In this document: positions 35,358 through 42,814 of the stretch, piece by piece | Layout of the letters: each line of letters opens with the position of its first letter | Position numbering within the stretch: position 1 is the first letter of the stretch | Assembly (NCBI RefSeq): GCF_900103475.1 | Contig: NZ_FNHG01000002.1 | Location: 280,630 to 344,629, forward strand | From: Maricaulis salignorans | GTDB lineage: Bacteria > Pseudomonadota > Alphaproteobacteria > Caulobacterales > Maricaulaceae | Direction: 5' to 3' | Length of the DNA: 64,000 nucleotides | The notes under the pieces: generated by a model | Told to the model about the DNA's origin: nothing | Database searches by the model: none | What the model saw: the letters and a program-made list of their open reading frames with translations, nothing else | Program-made: the position numbers and the translations under genes

Positions 35358-37364
35358 TCAGAGCAGGCGTTTGCGCAAAAGCTGCGACATCATATCGATC
35401 GCGCTGACCGCGAGAATGATAACGATGACGATCGCGGCGGTGCGCTGGTAATCGAACGCACGAACGGCCTCGAACAGGATCTGGCCGATACCACCGGCAC
35501 CGATCAGGCCCAGCACGGTCGCGGAGCGCGCATTCGATTCGAAGCGATAGAGCCCGAAAGACGTCCAGAGCGGTGCGACCTGCGGGATCACGCCCCAGAT
35601 CACCTCATGCAGTGGCAGGGCGCCTGTCGCCCTCACACCTTCGACGGGGCCATGGTCGATCGCCTCGACGGCTTCGGAGAACAACTTGGCGAGCACACCT
35701 GTGGTGTGGATCGCGAGCGCCATCACCCCGGCCAGGGGTCCCAGCCCGACGGCGGCGATGAAGATCAGGGCGATGATCAGCTCATTGATCGAGCGGAACA
35801 CGTCCATCAGACGGCGCACCGGCTGCACCACCCAGGCCGGCGCAACATTGCGGGCACTGAGCAGGCCGAACGGGATCGCCGCGATGACCGCGATGAATGT
35901 GCCCCAGATCGCGATCTGGACAGTGATGATCATTTGCGGCACCGCTTCGGCAATGCCGGCGCGCAACTCGGTCCAGTAAGTCCCGCGCGAAGCGGCGCTG
36001 GAAATATCATCGGGGAAGAAGCCGGCGAGGAATTCCTGCATATCGCCGAAATTCTCGACCAGGAGATAGCTGCGATCCATGTCGGCCGGGTCGAAACTCC
36101 AGACCAGGATGATGATCACGCCGGCGGCGATGAAGGCATTCGCCAGCCGCTCGGTCAGCGGAAGCTTTGGTCCGGGGCCACGCGGTGCGCCAGCCCAGAG
36201 CAGACCCGCCAGCAATAGTCCGGCCAGGAAGACCAGGCCGCCCATCAGCGGCCAGTTGCGCGTCGGCTCGAGCTCGGCCTCGCCGCCATTGCCGCTCTGT
36301 CCGGTCGCACTCGACAGGCTGACGAGTTCCGTATTGCCGGCCTCGACTTCGGCCAGACGGGCTTCAAGCGCGGCGACGCGCGAGGCGCGTTCTTCCTCGG
36401 TCAGGTCGGTATTATTGCGGGCCAGGATCAGGTCGCGGACGATTTCCAGCTGCACGATCGGATCGAGATGCGAATTGGAGGCCGGCAGGAAAAGTCCGAA
36501 GAAAAGCGGTCCGAGTACGGCGCGGGCCTCGGCGATCTCTTCCGGCGTGCCGCGGCGGCCATAATTCATGAAGAAGGATTGCAGCCGCAGCTTGGCTTCC
36601 TCATCGAGATCATTGCGCCAGATGATGGGATCGGTGCCGATCGACGGCGAGGTCCAGATCACGCGGATCCGCTCGGCAATTTCCGGACGCGAGCCATGCA
36701 GCACGGTCAGGCTGGTGGTATTATTGGTCCCGACATCAATCAGGCCGTTGGCGACCGCGACCGCATTGGCCTCGTGATTGGCGTTGCGCACCGAGTTGAA
36801 GCATTCCGCCGGGTCGATATTGCGCGGCGCAAAGATGAAGGCCGAAGGAACAAGATAGCCCGAGGTCGAATTGGGATCGCCCATGCCGAAATCAATCGAG
36901 CCGTCACAGGTCAGGATATCATCGAGGGTCTGGATCGGGCTGTCAGCCGGGACAATAAGGACGGAATTATAGCCCTCACTGCCATCGGGATAAGTCGCCT
37001 TGGCGAAGACTTCACCATCGGCGAGGCGCACGGCCTGCAAGCCGGAGAAATTGGAGAACCAGGCAAATTGCACGCTGTTATAGCGCATGCCCTGGATCAT
37101 GCCGGCATAATCAGAGGCGTAGAAAGGCTGGATATCATAGCCCGTCCACTCTTCCATCGCCTCGATGAAAGGGCCCCAATTGGCCGATTGATTGGCGGAA
37201 GATTCGGTGGCGATAATGCCGAAATTCAGCGTCCCGCGGGAGGCCGCCGGGCCCGTGTCGGAGGCGTCGCCGGCATCCGGCGTCGACGCCGGCGCACAGG
37301 CCGCCAGCATCAGGCCAAGACCGGTGACCAGCGCACGCAAGCTCTTTGTTACCCAGCCGCTCAT
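35358..37364 (-). CDS. Fused phosphonate-type binding lipoprotein and permease (PhnD-PhnE)
   Basis: A 668-residue fusion. Residues 1-320 form a PhnD-like binding lipoprotein: lipobox LAACAP, then LNFGIIATESSANQSANWGPF, DYAGMIQGMRYNSVQFAWFSN and GDPNSTSGYLVPSAF. A linker with a short coiled-coil-like stretch (EEERASRVAALEARLAEVEAG) leads to a membrane domain (about 365-668) of the PhnE type, with the permease loop EAVEAIDHGPVEGVRATGALPLHEVIWGVIP contacting the ATPase. In most bacteria these are two genes. The ATPase gene phnC overlaps its start by four bases. Possible substrates are phosphonate, phosphite or phosphate; no C-P lyase genes are nearby. Confidence 0.9.
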   Translation of the reverse strand: MSGWVTKSLRALVTGLGLMLAACAPASTPDAGDASDTGPAASRGTLNFGIIATESSANQSANWGPFIEAMEEWTGYDIQPFYASDYAGMIQGMRYNSVQFAWFSNFSGLQAVRLADGEVFAKATYPDGSEGYNSVLIVPADSPIQTLDDILTCDGSIDFGMGDPNSTSGYLVPSAFIFAPRNIDPAECFNSVRNANHEANAVAVANGLIDVGTNNTTSLTVLHGSRPEIAERIRVIWTSPSIGTDPIIWRNDLDEEAKLRLQSFFMNYGRRGTPEEIAEARAVLGPLFFGLFLPASNSHLDPIVQLEIVRDLILARNNTDLTEEERASRVAALEARLAEVEAGNTELVSLSSATGQSGNGGEAELEPTRNWPLMGGLVFLAGLLLAGLLWAGAPRGPGPKLPLTERLANAFIAAGVIIILVWSFDPADMDRSYLLVENFGDMQEFLAGFFPDDISSAASRGTYWTELRAGIAEAVPQMIITVQIAIWGTFIAVIAAIPFGLLSARNVAPAWVVQPVRRLMDVFRSINELIIALIFIAAVGLGPLAGVMALAIHTTGVLAKLFSEAVEAIDHGPVEGVRATGALPLHEVIWGVIPQVAPLWTSFGLYRFESNARSATVLGLIGAGGIGQILFEAVRAFDYQRTAAIVIVIILAVSAIDMMSQLLRKRLL

Positions 37365-38158
37365 GCGTCATCTCCCCCGTAGAAGGCCTGCTCATACTCA
37401 GGGCCGTAGATCTCGATCAGCTTTTCCTGGGTCAGTTCCAGGCTGGGTCCGTCAAACACGACACGACCCTTGTTGAGCGCCACGATGCGGTCGCAGAACT
37501 GGCGCGCATAATCGACCTGGTGCAGCGTCACGACGACGGTGAGATTGTCCTTGCGGTTCAACTCGCGCAGCAATTCCATCACGGTGCGGGCGGCGACGGG
37601 ATCGAGCGAGGCGATCGGCTCGTCAGCGAACAACACCTCCGCGCCCTGCACCAGGGCGCGGGCGATCGCGCCGCGCTGCTGCTGGCCACCGGAGAGTTTG
37701 GAGGCGCGCCGCGCCGCAAAGCCGGCAATGCCGACGCGCTCGAGGGCATCCATCGCCTTTTGCTTGTCAGCGGCCGGGAATATCCCAAGCGCACCGCGCC
37801 AGGGCGATATCCGGCCCAGCGCACCGATCAGCACATTGCCGAACAGCGACAGACGGCCAACCAGATTGAATTGCTGGAAAATAAAGCCGAGATGCGAACG
37901 GTGCTCGCGAACGCCCGAGGCAATCTTGCCCCTGGACTGCATGCGGTGACCGAGCACAGAGACCGGCCCGCAATCGGCATCAGCCACTTGCAGGGCAGCG
38001 GCCACGCGCAGCAGAGTCGATTTTCCCGAACCGGACGGTCCGATCAAAGCCACCATCTCGCCACGTGCGACGGACAGGCTGACATGGTCGAGCGCTTTGG
38101 TTTCGCCGAATGTCATTTTCAGATCTTCGGCGTGGAGCGCCAGAGCGGCGTCTGTCAT
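37361..38158 (-). CDS. phnC: Phosphonate-type ABC transporter ATPase
   Basis: A 265-residue ABC ATPase: Walker A GPSGSGKST, Q-loop FIFQQFNLVGRL, signature ASKLSGGQQQRGAIARAL, Walker B VLFADEPIASLDP and the switch histidine in VVVTLHQVDYA. The FNLV and ASLDP forms are typical of PhnC. It is the first gene of the operon, overlapping the fused phnDE by four bases, and a Pho-box-like site lies 45 bases before its start codon. Confidence 0.94.
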   Translation of the reverse strand: MTDAALALHAEDLKMTFGETKALDHVSLSVARGEMVALIGPSGSGKSTLLRVAAALQVADADCGPVSVLGHRMQSRGKIASGVREHRSHLGFIFQQFNLVGRLSLFGNVLIGALGRISPWRGALGIFPAADKQKAMDALERVGIAGFAARRASKLSGGQQQRGAIARALVQGAEVLFADEPIASLDPVAARTVMELLRELNRKDNLTVVVTLHQVDYARQFCDRIVALNKGRVVFDGPSLELTQEKLIEIYGPEYEQAFYGGDDA

Positions 38159-38202
38159 CTTGGGCGTCCCCCTGTTTGGTCACGGCTTTGTGGCGTAAGG
38201 GC

Positions 38203-38220
38203 ATGACACATTTGTGACAA
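38203..38220 (-). promoter_or_regulatory. Pho-box-like site upstream of phnC
   Basis: On the minus strand TTGTCAC-AAAT-GTGTCAT: two PhoB-type heptamers (5/7 and 6/7 to CTGTCAT) with an AT-rich four-base spacer, exactly the canonical 18-base layout. It lies 45-62 bases before the phnC start, and only a few bases from the start of the divergent peptidase gene at 38228. Confidence 0.7.
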
Positions 38221-38227
38221 GAGGAAG

Positions 38228-38710
38228 ATGATGCTGATTCACGCCGCAACGCTAATTCTGTTCTGCGCGCTCGCGGCGCTGAGCCTGATAGACGCGCGTA
38301 CACAAAGGCTTCCGGACGTTTTGACCCTGCCCCTGATCGTCGCAGGGATTGCAGTAAACGGACTGATTTTTTCTGACTTTTGGGCAGCCATCGCCGGCGC
38401 CGCGCTCGGATATGGCGTGCTGGTCGCCCTCGAACTGGCCTATAAACGTCTGCGAGGCCGCGACGGACTCGGCCGCGGCGACGCCAAATTGCTCGCCGCC
38501 GGCGGCGCCTGGTGCGGGGCCTGGCTGCTGCCGATGATCCTGCTGGCCGGCAGTGCCAGCGCCCTGCTCTATGTCTTGTCGCTGGCCCTGGTGCGGCGGC
38601 AGGCACCGGATGGGAATCAGCCGATGCCGTTCGGGCCCTGGCTGGCTTTGGGGATCGCGCTGGGCTGGGTTTATCGCGCTTATGGGCCGGGCTTGTTGCC
38701 GGTGATTTGA
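38228..38710 (+). CDS. Orphan A24 prepilin peptidase
   Basis: A 160-residue integral-membrane aspartic peptidase with catalytic D22 (LSLIDARTQRLPD) and D85 in the GRGDAKL signature, and the FGPWLALG C-terminal element typical of GspO/PilD peptidases. It lacks the N-terminal cysteine/methylation domain. The GLGRGDAKLLAAGGAW sequence differs from cpaA (GGGDAKLFAATALW), so it probably serves another prepilin, such as type II secretion pseudopilins, encoded elsewhere. It is divergent from phnC with only 69 bases between the starts, so its promoter may overlap the Pho-box-like site. Confidence 0.88.
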   Translation: MMLIHAATLILFCALAALSLIDARTQRLPDVLTLPLIVAGIAVNGLIFSDFWAAIAGAALGYGVLVALELAYKRLRGRDGLGRGDAKLLAAGGAWCGAWLLPMILLAGSASALLYVLSLALVRRQAPDGNQPMPFGPWLALGIALGWVYRAYGPGLLPVI

Positions 38711-38742
38711 GACGAGGGCCCGGCGGGCATCACCGACGCTTT

Positions 38743-38841
38743 CTTCCCCGCTCCGAGCGGGGAAGTGGACCCTGCGTAGCTTTAGCGAAGCAGGGGCCGA
38801 TGGGGCCGCAGCCGCAGGCTGCGGGAAACTCTGAACGCCCC
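38743..38841. repeat. REP-like cluster of hairpins
   Basis: Just after the peptidase gene: a perfect 10-bp stem CTTCCCCGCT/AGCGGGGAAG (38743-38765), a second imperfect hairpin CCCTGC...GCAGGG (about 38770-38795) and a third CCGCAGCC/GGCTGCGG. The order palindrome, TGG, second palindrome, G-rich end is shared with the repeat at 45834-45910, so both seem to belong to one extragenic palindrome family common in alphaproteobacteria. The first hairpin may double as a terminator. Confidence 0.65.
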
Positions 38842-38860
38842 CACAAACGTCATCCCATAA

Positions 38861-38889
38861 CCCCTTGCCAGCCCGAGGGCCTCAGCGGG
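38861..38889 (+). repeat. Partial copy of long-hairpin repeat (left edge)
   Basis: The segment CCCTTGCCAGCC-xx-AGGGCCTCAG recurs almost unchanged at 39267-39290, where it forms the left edge of a long perfect hairpin. Here the matching right arm is missing, so this looks like a decayed or half copy. Confidence 0.6.
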
Positions 38890-38916
38890 CAGACCTGGTA
38901 GGATTGGGTCAGAGCG

Positions 38917-39246
38917 TTAGACCTTATGCCCAACTCTGAATTCAGCTTTCGAGAGTCGTTCCATCCAGAATTTCGGAGGACGTCTTGGCATCCACGGCGC
39001 GTGTCCAGCACCACGGAGCCATTTGTTTATCATCGCATGATTCAGGTGGACACAGTTGCCCGTCCAGAATCCGTCCTTCTCGATATTGACGTGGGCCGGC
39101 TCCTCCACGCCCGGAAGAAACAGCTGCACGGATCCCCATTGCCGAACAAAATACTGGTCACGATCCCGCTTCGACAGAACCAGTCCAAAAGAGGCCTTCG
39201 GATCAGATATTCTACGGCTAGGCCATGCTCGAACTTGAAATGACAC
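38917..39246 (-). CDS. Hypothetical protein (109 aa)
   Basis: A small protein I cannot assign. The C-terminal 75 residues look protein-like rather than shadow-like: QWGSVQLFLPGVEEPAHVNIEKD, then HLNHAMINKWLRGAGHAPWMPRRPPKF, rich in tryptophan and with plausible secondary structure. The start would be a GTG with an AAGG site upstream. An antisense frame of similar length (38926-39243) reads less convincingly. It is flanked by repeat elements on both sides, so it may be a mobile or fast-evolving gene. Confidence 0.45.
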   Translation of the reverse strand: MSFQVRAWPSRRISDPKASFGLVLSKRDRDQYFVRQWGSVQLFLPGVEEPAHVNIEKDGFWTGNCVHLNHAMINKWLRGAGHAPWMPRRPPKFWMERLSKAEFRVGHKV

Positions 39247-39262
39247 GGCACCTTACCCCCGT

Positions 39263-39385
39263 AAAACCCTTGCCAGCCAAAGGGCCTCAGGGGACAGGCG
39301 CGGTCAAGGGTGAAACCGCGAAGCGGCGCCCGCGGCGCCCTTGACCGCGCCTGTCCCCTGAGGCGGACTCTCGGCATGGGGTTTA
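39263..39385. repeat. Long perfect hairpin repeat, copy A
   Basis: Arms of 27 bp (39284-39310 and 39338-39364) are perfectly complementary. The loop (39311-39337) starts TGAAACCGCGAAGCGG and can form its own small stem. Outside, AAACCCTTGCC (left) and GGCATGGGGTTT (right) form a further outer stem with one mismatch. The eight arm bases next to the loop and the loop itself are shared with copy B at 45361-45480, but the outer 19 bases of the arms are different in sequence and still perfectly paired. Confidence 0.85.
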
Positions 39386-39386
39386 A

Positions 39387-40367
39387 GGTGGGGGGTGGGT
39401 AGGCGCCTGGTTATCTGTCGAATTGAGATATTCGATTGTTATTGGGAGACAGAATCAGGGCCATAAAATGCCCGTGAAAATAGCCAAAATTAGGCGAACA
39501 ACCCATGGCAAGAAGACCCCCAGCTCCACCACCTCGGAATAAATCGTGACAGGCACCCATTTCCGCAAGCCAGGCATCCACAAGATCCCTTGAACTCCCA
39601 ATCCCGCTCTGGCCGGCGAGGGCCGGATGGAGAACTCACCTGGCGGACAGGGGCGCTTCGGCCTGCCCCCAGGGAACCCCGGTTTCGGTGGATCCCGGGC
39701 TCCTTCGCCTGAAATCGCCGTGAGAAGAGAGCCCTCCCAGGGACGCGTACCAGAGGTACACGTCCCTCTTCACGGGCGGGAGCGGAAAGGCCAGAGGGAG
39801 AGGCTTGAGACTCGCTTTTTCAGCCCACCCGACCTGCGCCATATTCGGGTCGACCCCGCTCTTTGACATCGTTGGCCCACCAAGCCTTCCCGCTCCCGGC
39901 TTGCGACCCGTCGTGACAGTGAATGGTCGCCGGTGACAGACTGCCATCACACTGCCATCCGCGAATCACCAGTCCCCATGCGGCTGCACGCCTCCCGGCG
40001 GGGCAATGGCAGGGTGGCAGACAGGGCGTCCCGTTTCACATAATTCTGTTCATCTTCGATGCGGGACCGGCTTCTCTGATACTCCGCCATCCCGACCTGC
40101 CTCCGCCGGCAGCGCCGGTTCGGCTGAGGCCGGATTGACGCGCGAATATTTTCCGCGAATTCACCCCCGGTTCGAGGGCCCCGGCAAGCGCATAAGTGCT
40201 GCATTTTTGCCCTCTGCACCCCCTGCACCAGCCCTGCCCCGGCAAGCCTCCTGCAGCGCTTGCTGATATTTTTTCCTTTACACGATCTGCAATAGGCCCT
40301 ACTCGCGTTTTCCCGGCGGAGGCGACGATGCCGGATTGGGTAAACAACTAACAGGGGGTCACGTGAA
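39387..40367. other. Gene-poor accessory stretch
   Basis: About 980 bases with no convincing gene. It contains one more palindrome (39739-39767, arms AGGGACGCGTACC / GGTACACGTCCCT with a single wobble position). The open frames at 39627-39866 (plus) and 39636-39950 (minus) are low-complexity and overlap each other, so I do not call them. The last 100 bases probably carry the promoter of the decarboxylase gene (a TTTACA element at about 40279). Confidence 0.5.
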
Positions 40368-41606
40368 TTGCACACGTACCATACTCCCCTGGACCTGGTC
40401 CGCTTACGGCACCTAGAGAAACCGGTCGTCTGTGCACGTCCGGACCGTCTCGCCAGAGCTAGCCACTGGTTTCAGGAAAACTTTCCGGGTGAAGTGCTCT
40501 ATGCCGTCAAGGCAAATCCCAGCCCATGGATTATCGACGGCCTGTATGCGGCCGGCACGCGCTTTTTCGATGTGGCGTCGATCCCCGAGATCGCGCTGAT
40601 CTCGGAGCGTTGTCCCGACGCGAAGAAGGCCTTTCTGCATCCGGTCAAAAGCCGCGAGTCGATCCGCCGCGCCTATTATGAATTCGGCGTTCGGATTTTC
40701 GCGCTCGATACCGAAGCGGAATTGAACAAGATCCTCGAGGAAACCAATCATGCGGACGATCTCACGCTGATCGTGCGCCTGGCGGTGTCCAATGAGGGGG
40801 CCGTGTTCTCGCTGGCCGGCAAGTTTGGCGTGCCCGCCTTCGACGCCGCCGAGCTGATCCGCAGCTGCCGCGCCCATGCCGATGAGCTGGGTGTGAGCTT
40901 CCATGTCGGCAGCCAGTGCATGCTGCCTTCGGCCTATCGCTCGGCGATGATGGAGGCCTCGCGCCTGATTGCCCAGGCGGGCGTCACCGTCGACATCGTC
41001 GATGTCGGTGGCGGTTTCCCGTCAATCTATCCCGGCCTGACCCCGCCACCCCTGACCGAATATGTCCGCGCCATCGAAGATGCCTTCGAGGAAATGATGG
41101 TGCTGGAAAATGCCGATCTGTGGTGCGAGCCCGGCCGGGCCCTCGTCTCGGAAGCGGAATCGGTGCTGGTCCGGGTCGAACTGGTCAAGGGCGATGCGCT
41201 CTATCTCAATGACGGCGCCTATGGCCGCCTGTTCGATGCGGCGCATTCCAAATGGCCTTTCCCGGTGCGCCATCACCGCGCCAGCGGCGAGTCCACGGCC
41301 GAAACGGCGATGTTCCGCTTCTTCGGTCCAACTTGCGATTCGCTCGATGCCATGCAAGGACCATTCGAGCTCCCGGCCGATACGGCCGAGGGTGATATTA
41401 TCGAGATCGGCATGCTCGGAGCCTATGGGACGGCGATTGCGTCCGACTTCAATGGCTTTGGCAGCACGGAACTGGCGATGGTGGCGGACGCCCCCTGGCC
41501 CTCCATGTTCGATCAACAACCAGACCGGGCGACCGGCGAGGACTCGACGGTCATCAATCTGGCCCGCGCCCGCCGCCGCCGTCCGAAACTACGGAGACGT
41601 GCATGA
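40368..41606 (+). CDS. Ornithine/lysine-type PLP decarboxylase (fold III)
   Basis: A 412-residue fold III decarboxylase making putrescine or cadaverine. The PLP lysine is K48 in EVLYAVKANPSP; HVGSQC, DVGGGFPSIYPG, WCEPGRALV follow; and the catalytic cysteine is C323 in FFGPTCDSLD, as in eukaryotic-type ornithine decarboxylases. No ATG is available; a TTG at 40368 preceded by a GGGGG stretch is the only reasonable start. It overlaps the DHS-like gene by four bases, so the product is probably consumed by that enzyme. Ornithine versus lysine preference cannot be settled by eye. Confidence 0.9.
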   Translation: MHTYHTPLDLVRLRHLEKPVVCARPDRLARASHWFQENFPGEVLYAVKANPSPWIIDGLYAAGTRFFDVASIPEIALISERCPDAKKAFLHPVKSRESIRRAYYEFGVRIFALDTEAELNKILEETNHADDLTLIVRLAVSNEGAVFSLAGKFGVPAFDAAELIRSCRAHADELGVSFHVGSQCMLPSAYRSAMMEASRLIAQAGVTVDIVDVGGGFPSIYPGLTPPPLTEYVRAIEDAFEEMMVLENADLWCEPGRALVSEAESVLVRVELVKGDALYLNDGAYGRLFDAAHSKWPFPVRHHRASGESTAETAMFRFFGPTCDSLDAMQGPFELPADTAEGDIIEIGMLGAYGTAIASDFNGFGSTELAMVADAPWPSMFDQQPDRATGEDSTVINLARARRRRPKLRRRA

Positions 41607-42649
41607 CCGATCATTCGAACCGTAAAGCGGAACTCCTTTCCTCCCCTGTCGAGCATATCGACATTACGGCTTTTGATGGTCGTCCCCTGATTGATGCCTG
41701 GGAGAAGATGTCCTTCACCTCGCGCGATGCCGCGCGCGCCGCGCGCATCCTTGAGGCCGCTGTGGCCGATCCGGATTGCTCGGTCATCCTGACCCTGGCC
41801 GGATCGACCTCGGCGGGCGGTTGCATGGATGTCTGGCGCGATATGGTGCGTCACAACATGATCGACGCCATCGTCTCGACCGGCGCCGCCATCGTCGACA
41901 TGGATTTCTTCGAAGCCCTCGGCTTCAAGCATTACCAGGCGAAGGAAATTCCCGACGATCGCATCCTGCGCGATCTCTATATCGACCGCATCTACGACAC
42001 TTATATCGACGAGGAAGAACTGCAGGCCTGCGACGCCGCCACGCTCGAAATCGCCAATCTGCTCGAGCCCGGCCCCAGATCCTCGCGCTCCTATATCAAG
42101 GCAATGGGCAAATGGCTCGCCGAGGGCAATGCCAAGAAGCCCGGCTCGCTGGTCCAAGATTGCTATGAGCACGGCGTGCCGATCTTCTGCCCCGCCTTCT
42201 CCGACTGCTCGGCCGGCTTTGGCCTCGTGAAACACCAGGTCGAGAAGATGAAGGCCAAGCAGCCTTACCTCTCGATCGACAGCGTCGCCGATTTCCGCGA
42301 GCTGACCGAGATCAAGATCAAGGCCGGCAAGACCGGCCTGTTCATGGTCGGCGGCGGCGTGCCCAAGAATTTCGCCCAGGACACCGTCGTCTGCGCCGAA
42401 ATCCTCGGCGTCGAAGTCCCCATGCACGCCTACGCCGTCCAGATCACCGTCGCCGATGTGCGCGACGGCGCCTGCTCCTCCTCAACCCTCAAGGAAGCCT
42501 GTTCCTGGGGCAAGGTCGACACGGCCCTGGAACAGATGGTGTTCGCCGAAGCGACGACCGTGGCGCCGGTGATGGTGTCTTCGGTTTATCATACGCGCGA
42601 CTGGGAGAAGCGGGTGCGGCATAGGTATGCGGATATGTTTGAGGACTAG
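41603..42649 (+). CDS. Deoxyhypusine-synthase-like polyamine enzyme
   Basis: A 348-residue member of the deoxyhypusine synthase family. NAD-binding segments SVILTLAGSTSAGG and GLFMVGGGVPKNF are present, and the lysine that carries the butylamine intermediate is conserved as K304 in ACSWGKVD. Bacteria lack eIF5A, and bacterial homologues transfer the aminobutyl group to a polyamine instead, giving for instance homospermidine. Coupling to the decarboxylase gene by a four-base overlap fits a two-gene polyamine operon. Exact acceptor (putrescine, agmatine or other) is unknown. Confidence 0.9.
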   Translation: MTDHSNRKAELLSSPVEHIDITAFDGRPLIDAWEKMSFTSRDAARAARILEAAVADPDCSVILTLAGSTSAGGCMDVWRDMVRHNMIDAIVSTGAAIVDMDFFEALGFKHYQAKEIPDDRILRDLYIDRIYDTYIDEEELQACDAATLEIANLLEPGPRSSRSYIKAMGKWLAEGNAKKPGSLVQDCYEHGVPIFCPAFSDCSAGFGLVKHQVEKMKAKQPYLSIDSVADFRELTEIKIKAGKTGLFMVGGGVPKNFAQDTVVCAEILGVEVPMHAYAVQITVADVRDGACSSSTLKEACSWGKVDTALEQMVFAEATTVAPVMVSSVYHTRDWEKRVRHRYADMFED

Positions 42650-42672
42650 CGTTTAGTTCAACGGTCAAAGGG

Positions 42673-42702
42673 AGCCCTGGCGGAGACGCTGGGGCTTTTT
42701 TT
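42673..42702 (+). terminator. Terminator after the polyamine operon
   Basis: A 10-bp stem (42673-42682 with 42687-42696, two G-U pairs) with loop GAGA and seven Ts, 24 bases past the stop codon. Confidence 0.85.
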
Positions 42703-42814
42703 GTGGTGACGGGGGACGAATGCCGCAGAGGGCGATATGGATGCGCAAAAATTGAGTGCCTATCACCCTTGATCTTGCCCGCTACTCACCGCCCGGCTAG
42801 CAATTATCGCCACC

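Noticed and set aside
39627..39950. Two overlapping opposite-strand frames
   Set aside because: Low-complexity and mutually exclusive; no ribosome site or family resemblance.
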